DNA of 64,000 bases, taken from contig NZ_AP018441.1 of NCBI RefSeq assembly GCF_009937975.1, forward strand, positions 1,736,001 through 1,800,000. The letters run 5' to 3'. The translations under genes and the position numbers were made by a program. The stretch comes from Undibacterium sp. YM2 (GTDB lineage: Bacteria; Pseudomonadota; Gammaproteobacteria; Burkholderiales; Burkholderiaceae_D). Every line of letters starts with the position of its first letter. Positions within the stretch are counted from its first letter, which is position 1. Of this stretch, positions 8,485 to 17,000 are shown piece after piece. The notes below the pieces were generated by a model, which did not search any database, was not told where the DNA came from, and saw only the letters and a program-made list of their open reading frames with translations.

Positions 8485-8512
8485 TTGCGGAATTTCCGAA
8501 TTTTGCTACACT
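8485..8512 (+). promoter_or_regulatory. Candidate sigma70 promoter of pbpG
   Basis: TTGCGG (8485-8490), a 16-base spacer and TACACT (8507-8512), placing transcription start about 30 bases before the pbpG ATG. Both hexamers match four of six consensus bases. Confidence 0.45.
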
Positions 8513-8549
8513 GCACTATCTTTTTGGCATATCTAATCTGGAGTCATTA

Positions 8550-9596
8550 ATGGTGAAATTTGCCCGTAGTGCAGTGGTTTTTTCATTAATCGCACTCTTG
8601 CCAGTGGCTAGTGCGCTGGCTGCCAACAACACTCACAAGAATTCTTCCAAGAAACATGCTGTCCATGGCAAGACGCATGCGGCTGCGCATAAGAAAATTA
8701 TTATTCATACTGCGTCGGGCAAACTGGTCAAGCGTACCGTCATGGTGCATGGCAAACGAAAGGTCATTACAGAGCGCGTTGCACTGGTACGTGAAGTGCC
8801 GGACAAGCCCAGCATGGGTGATACCGTCGGCTTGAAAAATACCCAGGACCCTCTGGAATTGAAATCAAATGTGGCCTATGTGGTTGATCAGGATAGTTCC
8901 AAGGTCTTGTTTGAAAAAAATTCTGACGTTTCCCTGCCTATCGCCTCAATCACCAAACTCATGACCAGTCTGGTAGTAGTAGAAGCACATCAGGACATGG
9001 ATGAGCAGATAGAAGTGACGAATGATGATATCGACAAGGAAAAAAACACCAGCTCCCGCTTGAAGATAGGTGCCAAATTATCGCGCTCTGACATGTTGCA
9101 TATTGCCTTGATGAGTTCAGAAAATCGTGCAGCCTCTGCACTCGGACGCAATTATCCAGGTGGCTTGCCTGCATTTGTCACTGCGATGAACACCAAAGCG
9201 AAACAGCTGGGCATGACTGATACGCATTATGTGGATTCTAGTGGTCTTTCCAGCCAGAACCGCGCCAGCGCACGTGATTTGGTGAAACTGGTTAATGCGG
9301 CCTATCAGCACCCTGTGATCAGGCAGTATTCTACCGATTCAAAATATGTCGTTGCGCCAGGTGGCAAAAATCTCGAATACGGCACGTCCAACAAACTGGT
9401 TATCAATCCTGCATGGGAAATCGGCTTGCAAAAAACAGGTTACATCGCCGAAGCTGGCCGCTGCCTGGTTATGCAAGCGATTATTGAGGGACGCAATATT
9501 GTCATGGTCTTCCTTGACTCCAAGGGCAAGTATTCACGTCTGGCAGATGCTGATCGCATGAAGAAATGGCTGGAGACGATCAAGCCGCATGTTTGA
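8550..9596 (+). CDS. pbpG: D-alanyl-D-alanine endopeptidase (PBP7/8 type)
   Basis: A periplasmic serine peptidase of 348 residues that cleaves D-Ala-mDAP cross-links in peptidoglycan. Residues 1-24 form a signal peptide ending ALAA. A Lys/His-rich stretch (about 26-75) precedes the S11 peptidase domain, which has SITK at 133-136, SEN at 190-192 and KTG at 295-297, all three penicillin-binding motifs. The basic segment before the domain is longer than in E. coli PbpG. A single-gene unit with its own promoter and terminator. Confidence 0.88.
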   Translation: MVKFARSAVVFSLIALLPVASALAANNTHKNSSKKHAVHGKTHAAAHKKIIIHTASGKLVKRTVMVHGKRKVITERVALVREVPDKPSMGDTVGLKNTQDPLELKSNVAYVVDQDSSKVLFEKNSDVSLPIASITKLMTSLVVVEAHQDMDEQIEVTNDDIDKEKNTSSRLKIGAKLSRSDMLHIALMSSENRAASALGRNYPGGLPAFVTAMNTKAKQLGMTDTHYVDSSGLSSQNRASARDLVKLVNAAYQHPVIRQYSTDSKYVVAPGGKNLEYGTSNKLVINPAWEIGLQKTGYIAEAGRCLVMQAIIEGRNIVMVFLDSKGKYSRLADADRMKKWLETIKPHV

Positions 9597-9649
9597 GCAG
9601 TATTCAAAGCATGTCGTAATAAATGTACATGCAAGAACAAATTCTCACT

Positions 9650-9679
9650 ATACCCGCCTTAACAGGCGGGTATTTTTTT
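9650..9679 (+). terminator. Rho-independent terminator of pbpG
   Basis: A 9-bp stem (atacccgcc / ggcgggtat) with a 6-base loop and a following run of seven Ts. Confidence 0.9.
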
Positions 9680-10225
9680 GCCAATAAACATTTAAGTCTG
9701 GGCAAAAGCTGAAATCAGCAGGCTTACGAGGCTCTTACGATGCTTGATTACAATAAGTAATTTATTTGATGTATTTTCGGTATTTGCCATCCAGTGGATA
9801 TGAGTCTATCGCTTCAGGTAGGATCTGATTCCGTGTGAGTAGCTGCATTTTCCCAAAAATGTGGTGAAGCCTTGCTGTCACTTTCCTTTAAGAAATACTC
9901 TAAGATTTGTCGAATAAGATGGGCAAGATTGTTGGGAAAATTTGGCGAATTTGCCATGCCGAAGCAATTATTGAATGGCTTTAACTATATTTCACATTCT
10001 ACTTTTTGTGAAAATAAATATTTAAAGCCTTTTGCGGTATTGTCTTGCATTTTGCTTATCTTTTAATCAAAAGGCCGTTTCTCAATGCTAAAGATGGCGA
10101 GGATTGAAAAAGTATTTGGACTTTTCTTCATCAATACTTCGATATTATTTTAATAATGCAATCGTTTGCTCAGTGTTTTTGAGAGAATTTCATTCACACA
10201 GTAGTAGTTTTATCTGCCTCAAATA
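9680..10225 (+). other. AT-rich non-coding region before the sulfotransferase
   Basis: About 550 bases without a credible gene. A short open frame at 9872-10066 lacks a ribosome binding site and a recognisable product. An inverted repeat (tttcaca / tgtgaaa, 9990-10013, 10-base spacer) is the only structure seen. The promoter for the sulfotransferase and giant surface protein presumably lies here, but no hexamer pair stands out. Confidence 0.5.
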
Positions 10226-11074
10226 ATGACGACACCGACTTATCACTTTATCTCAGGCTTGCCACGTTCCGGCTCTACCTTATTGGCCGCATTGTTACTG
10301 CAAAACCCACGCTTTCATGCCGGGATGACCAGTCCGGTTGGTACTTTGTATACCAGCATGCTGCATCAGTTTGGCGCTGGTACGGAATTTGGCCCTGTCA
10401 TTACCAAGGCAGAACGCAAGCGCCTGGTGCGTGGCTTGTTTGATTCTTATTATGCCGAGCACGCTGAGAAGAGTGTGGTATTCGATACCAACCGCATGTG
10501 GACAGCACATCTGCCCATGCTGATGGATCAGTTCCCCGGCTCCAAGGTGATTGCCTGTGTACGCAATGTCGCCTGGGTGATGGATAGCATAGAGCGCAAA
10601 TATGCGGCTGACCCCTATGAAATCACGCGCCTGTTCAATGACGATAATGAGCGCGCTACTGTGTATAGCCGGGTAGAAACCCTGGCACAGCGCAATCGCA
10701 TGGTCGGTTACCCCTGGGCTGCCCTGAAGAGTGCCTTTTACAGTGAGCATGCCGGTTCCATGCTGCTCATCGATTATGACTTGCTGGCGCAGGCACCGCA
10801 AAAAGTGCTGCCGCTGATTTATGACTTTATTGGTGCTGAACCATTCGAGCATGACTTCCAGAATATCCAGTACGACGCACCTGAGTTTGATGCGCCCTTG
10901 GGCATGCGGGGTTTGCACAAGGTCAGGCCAGAAGTCAGCTTTCAAGCCCGCGACACCATACTGCCTCCCGATTTATTTCAGCAATACAGTCAGCTATCGT
11001 TCTGGAAAGACACGACCGGTAGCCGTGCCAATGTAATCACCGCCAAATTTGTTCCAAATTCTACTGAAAAATGA
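10226..11074 (+). CDS. Sulfotransferase family protein
   Basis: A cytosolic-type sulfotransferase of 282 residues. GLPRSGSTLLA (11-21) is the 5'-phosphosulfate loop for PAPS and CVRNVAWVMDS near residue 112 is the 3'-phosphate-binding segment. The family moves sulfate from PAPS to hydroxyls of carbohydrates, lipids or proteins; the acceptor is unknown. No membrane segment is apparent. There is no clear ribosome binding site. Its TGA overlaps the ATG of the 2854-residue surface protein by four bases, an uncommon coupling that suggests the two act together, for example on a glycan or on the surface protein itself (inference). Confidence 0.8.
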   Translation: MTTPTYHFISGLPRSGSTLLAALLLQNPRFHAGMTSPVGTLYTSMLHQFGAGTEFGPVITKAERKRLVRGLFDSYYAEHAEKSVVFDTNRMWTAHLPMLMDQFPGSKVIACVRNVAWVMDSIERKYAADPYEITRLFNDDNERATVYSRVETLAQRNRMVGYPWAALKSAFYSEHAGSMLLIDYDLLAQAPQKVLPLIYDFIGAEPFEHDFQNIQYDAPEFDAPLGMRGLHKVRPEVSFQARDTILPPDLFQQYSQLSFWKDTTGSRANVITAKFVPNSTEK

Positions 11075-14000
11075 AGATGACACCGTCTAATTCCTTGAAT
11101 CCAGCCACTTCTGAAGCCAGTTCATCTTCCGGTTCTTCTTCAAGTTTTGCATTTGACCCTCTACATCCAAGTCTGGCAGATGGTTTGCCATCCGTCGCCA
11201 CTGCAGTTGTTGCGCCAGCAGTTCCCGTCATTACCCAAACGGCAGTCGTACCATCCATTGCCGCACCTGCGCCTGTCGCTGCCGCAACGCCCCATGAAGT
11301 GGTGTTTGTTGATACCACACTGCAAAACTGGCAAGGCCTGGTTGGCAATCTCAAACCAGGTACCGAAGTCGTTACGCTTGATCCGTTAAAGAACGGCGTA
11401 CAGCAAATGGCCGATGCCTTGCAAGGCAAGGCCGATATCACTGCTGTCCATATTGTTTCACATGGTGGTGAAGGCTATCTGGTACTTGGCAATACCATGC
11501 TGTCTTCGTATAACCTGACAGACTATCAGGCCAGCGTGGCGACCATACAAAAAGCCATGGCGCCAGGGGCTGATATTTTGCTGTATGGCTGCGATGTTGC
11601 CAAAGGCGATAACGGCACCAGCTTTGTGAATCAGCTGGCTAAAGCGACAGGTGCAGATGTCGCTGCATCGACCAATGACACGGGTGTACATGGTGATTGG
11701 GTGCTGGAATATCATAGTGGTGTGGTAGAGACTACTGCAATAGCTGCACAACAATATCATTACGACCTCGCGACCATTACCGTTACTAATTTGAACGATA
11801 TTGGCACAGGCTCGTTACGAGATGCTGTGGTGAACGCGACTGGCAACGGTGCTGCCGATACCATCGTATTTGATCCAGCCTTGTTTGCCAGTGGTGCTGG
11901 CACCATTACCCTGACCAGCGGAGCGCTTGAGGTTGGTGGCACCAGTGATGCGGATGCATTCAGTATTATCGGCCCTGGCAGCAATTTATTGACCATCAGC
12001 GGTAACAATAGCTCACAGATTTTTCGGGCGGATAATTATGCTGCGGCCAATACTTCGGCATTGAATATTTCAGGTATGACGTTGACCAATGCGAGCAATA
12101 CCACAGCAACCGGTTACTCTCTCTCCCGTGGCGGCGGTGCCATCATCGTGTCCAGTACTGGTGCCGTAGTCATCGATCACGTAGTCATTAAAAATTCCAG
12201 TTCTTCCGGCTATGGCGGCGGCCTTTCTTCTTACGGTAATTACAATAGCAGTATTACCGTTAGCAATTCGAGTTTTCAATCCAATACTACTACTGGCGCT
12301 GGTGGCGGCATTAATCTGTCTGCCCATTCGGTCACATTGCTTAATAACACTTTTGAAGGCAATACTGCCGCTACAGGCGGTGGTGGAGCAGCGCTCGGTA
12401 TCATTGGTGCCGGTAACTTTACGATCACCAATAACACCTTTTCCAATAACACCAGTGGCACAAGTAATGTGGTGGCAGGCAAGGGAGGTGGTTTGCAGAT
12501 TTCTTCCTTCTCTGGAAGCACTGGCAGCATCATCAATAACACCATTGTTGGCAACCATTTCGTCGGCAAATCAACGGTCAATGCAGACCTGGTATCTGCG
12601 GATGGTGGTGGCCTGCATGTAGACGGTTCGCCTGGTGTGATTACGCTGTCGAACAATCTGATTGCGAACAATACAAGTACCGGTGCAGCTGGCAATAATG
12701 GCGCCGATCTGGTCCTTGGGCGCAACCTGACTGTCAATGGCGCCAATAATATTTTTGGTACCACGGCTGGCACCTACACCGTGTCCAATAGTGGCGGCAA
12801 TACCATCAGTAACCTGACCGGTACTATTTCCACCGTCCCGAGCATGGGTACGTTGGCCTACAATGGCGGGCCGGTAAAAACCATTTCGATTGCTGGCGGC
12901 AGTAGTGCCGTAGGTGCAGGTACCACAACCGGCGCGCCGACGACGGATGCGCGTGGATTTAACCGAGGTGGCACAATTGATATTGGTGCCTATGAATCTT
13001 CCGATAATGGCAGCTTCAATTTTGGTGGAGTCGTTTCCCCTGCGAATGGCGTTATTGATGTACCCATCAACTATGACCTGGTGATCGATTTTGGTACGGC
13101 GGTTACAGCAGTTGCCGCCAAAAATATCGTCATTTACCGCCAGTCAGACAATGCGGTGCTGGAAACCATCGCTGCCACCGATACCAGCAAGGTCACATTC
13201 AGCAGTGGTACGGGCGGTGCCAATAGCAAGGTTACGATTAATCCAGCCGCCAATTTCCTTGGCAAGACTGGCTACTATGTATTGATAGACAGCGGTTCGT
13301 TCCTGGACAGTAGCAGCAAGTCATTTACCGGCATCACTTCCAATTCTACCTGGGCCTTCACTTCTGCCGGTTTGCCATCGATCATCACCAGCGCCACCTA
13401 CGATGCCAGCACTGGCATTCTGTCCGTTATCGGCACTAATATGGCGAGCGGCGACACCATTGATGTTTCCAAACTGTCGCTGACAGGGCAGGGCGGTTCT
13501 TACACGCTGACGACAGCGAATGTAACGACCAGCAGTGCGACAGCTTTCTCAATAACATTGAACGCGGCTGATAAGCTGGCCATCAACGGTGTCTTGAACA
13601 ATAACGGTACAACGGCTGTTGATACCACTACATTCAATCTGGCCGCTGCTGCTGGCTGGGATGCTTCGCAGGGACCATTAGCCGACACAACAAACCCTGT
13701 CACTGTCGCGAACGTCACATCCCCAACGATCACCTCAGCAACTTACGACGGTACAACACACGTCTTCACCATCACCGGCACCAACCTGGTCAAGACCATA
13801 GGTGCCACGAATGACGTCACGATTTCCAAACTGACGATTACCGGTGAAGGTGGTGCAACCCGTACTCTCTCAACCACAGGCAACGTCGAAATCACATCAG
13901 ACACCAGCTTTACCTTTACTTTGGCTGGCGCAGATATAGCCGCTGTCGATAGCTTGCTCAACAAGAACGGCACTGCGTCCGCCAGCAGCGCTACTACATA

Positions 14001-17000
14001 TAACCTTTCTGCAGCTGATGACTGGAACAGCGTCATCACCGGTGGCAACATTCAGGATTTGACAGGCAACGGCATCACCGTCTCCAATGCTGCCCCCAGC
14101 ATCCTGAGTTCCACCTACGATGCAGCAACCGGCATCCTGTCTGTCTCCGCCGTCAACATCGTCGGTGGCGACACCATTGATGTGAGCAAGTTATCCATCA
14201 CAGGCCAGGGTGGTTCCTACACCCTGACCACGGCCAACGTCACCGCCAGCAGTTCGACTGCCTTTGCTGTCACCCTGAATGCCGCCGATAAGCTCGCCAT
14301 CAACGGCATCCTGAACAATAACGGCACGACAGCAGTTGATACCACCACCTTCAATCTCGCCGCTGCTGCTTCCTGGGACGCCACCACCACATCCAGTGCA
14401 GATTTGACCGGCAATGCTGTGACTGTATCGAATGTCACCGCCCCAACGATCACCTCAGCGACCTACAACGGCAGCACCCACGTCTTCACCGTCACCGGCA
14501 CTAACCTCGTTAAAACCATCGGTGCGACCAATGACGTCAACCTGTCCAAGTTCACCATCACTGGTGAAGGTGGTGCGACCTATATACTGTCCACCACCGG
14601 CAATGTTGAAGTCACCTCCGCCAACAGCTTTACCTTTACACTGGCGGGTGCAGATATCACTGGTATCGATGCCCTGTTGAATAAGAACGGCACCTCCTCT
14701 GTCAGTTCCACTACCTACAACCTGGCTGTTGCCGATGACTGGAACAGCGTCATCACCGGCGGCAACATTCAGGATTTGACTGGCAATGGCATTACCGTTT
14801 CCAATGCCGCGCCAAGCATATTGAGTTCCACCTACGATGCGGCAACCGGCATTTTATCGGTCTCGGCAGTCAACATGGTTGGTGGTGACCTCATTGATGT
14901 CAGCAAACTCTCTATCACAGGCCAGGCTGGCTCCTACACACTGACCAGCGCCAACGTCAACGCCAGCAGTACAACTGCTTTTGCAGTCACGCTGAATGCC
15001 GCCGATAAGCTCGCCATCAACGGCATCTTGAACAACAACGGCACCACCGCCGTTGATAGCACCACATTTAACCTGGCCGCTGCTGCCTCCTGGGACGCCA
15101 CCACCGCATCCAGTGCAGATTTGACTGGCAATGCCGTGACAGTCTCGAACGTCACAGCGCCAACGATTACATCGGCAACTTACGACGGCACTACCCATGT
15201 CTTTACCGTCACCGGCACCAACCTGGTTAAAACCATTGGTGCGACCAATGACGTCACCATTTCCAAGCTCACCATTACTGGTGAAGGCGGTGCGACCTAC
15301 GCCCTGTCCACCACCGGCAATGTTGAAATCACCTCCGCTACCAGCTTTACATTTACGCTGGCGGGTGCCGATATCGGTGGTGTTGATGCCCTGCTGAACA
15401 AAAACGGCACCTCGTCTGCCAGCAGTGCCACCACCTACAACCTGGCTGTTGCCGATGACTGGAACAGCGTTATCACTGGCGGCAATATTCAGGATTTAAC
15501 TGGCAATGGCATCACCGTCTCGAACGCTGCACCGAGCATCATCAGCTCCACCTATGATGCCGCGACGGGCGTTTTAAGTGTCACTGCCGTCAACATCGTT
15601 GGTGGCGACACCATCGATGTATCGAAGTTATCCTTGGTCGGTCAGGGTGGTGGTTCTTATACCTTAACCAGCGCCAACGTCACCGCCAGCAGCAGTACCG
15701 CCTTTGCCGTGACCCTGAACGCTGCCGACAAACTCGCCGTCAATGGCCTGTTGAACAAGACCGGCACCACCGCCGTTGATGCCACCACCTTCAACCTGGC
15801 CGCTGCTGCTTCCTGGGACGCCACCACCACATCGAGCGCCGACCTGACCGGCAATGCCGTCACCGTCTCGAACGTGGCCGCCCCAACCATTACCTCAGCC
15901 ACCTATGACGTCACCACCCACATCCTGACCGTCACCGGCACAGGCCTCGTCAGCACCCTCGGTGCCACCAATGACATCACCGTCTCTGCCCTGACCATCA
16001 AAGGCGAAGGCGCAGCCACCCGTACGCTGTCGACCACCGGAAATGTCGAAGTCACCTCCGCCACCAGCTTTGCCGTGACCCTCGCCGGTGCTGACCAGGC
16101 TGCTGTCGAAGCCCTGTTCAACAAGAACGGCACAACATCCACAGGTGGTACCACTTACAACCTGGCTGCCGCCGATGACTGGGACAGCGTCATTACCGGT
16201 GGCAATATTGCTGTCACCACTGCCCCGATTACCGTCTCCAATGTCGCCGTCCCGACCGTGACCTCGGCCACCTACAACGCCAACACCGGTGTACTGACCG
16301 TCACCGGCACTGGCCTCACCGGTCTGACAGGCGCAAACAACGACATCGTCGCCAATAAATTCAGCCTGCAAGGCGAAGGCGGTGCCAGCTATACCCTCAC
16401 CACCACCAGCAATGTCGAGATCACCTCTGCGACCTCGTTCACCCTGACCCTCAGTGCCGCAGACCGCCTGGGTGCCAACCTCATCATGAACAAGAATGGC
16501 ACCAGCTCCACCAGTGTCAATACCTATAACCTGATTGCCGCAGAAGACTGGAATGCCGGTGCCGATGCCGCCGTTGTGATTGCTGACCTGACCGGCAATG
16601 GGATTACTGTTACCAATGTGGTGGCACCAACGGTCACCTCAGCGACCTACAACGTCGCCACCGGTGTACTGGTGGTTACGGGCAACAACTTCCTGTCCTT
16701 GACAGGAGCCAATAACGATATTACCGCCAACCGTATCCGTTTCCTCGGTCAGGGTGCCTTCAACTACACCCTGACCGATACCGCCAACGTCGACATCACC
16801 TCCAACACCAGCTTCACCATGACCATGAGTGCCAACGACAAGGCGGCCCTGGCATTGCGCTTGAACAAGGATGGCAACTCGTCCACCGACAGCACCACCT
16901 ACAACATTGGCATGCTGGAAGACTGGAATACTGGTGCCGCTACGGCTGTCGTCATCGCTGACCTGTTTGGCAATTTCATTACCGTCACCGGCAATAACGT

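Noticed and set aside
9872..10066. 64-codon open frame in the AT-rich region before the sulfotransferase
   Set aside because: No ribosome binding site, no signal or domain; likely chance.
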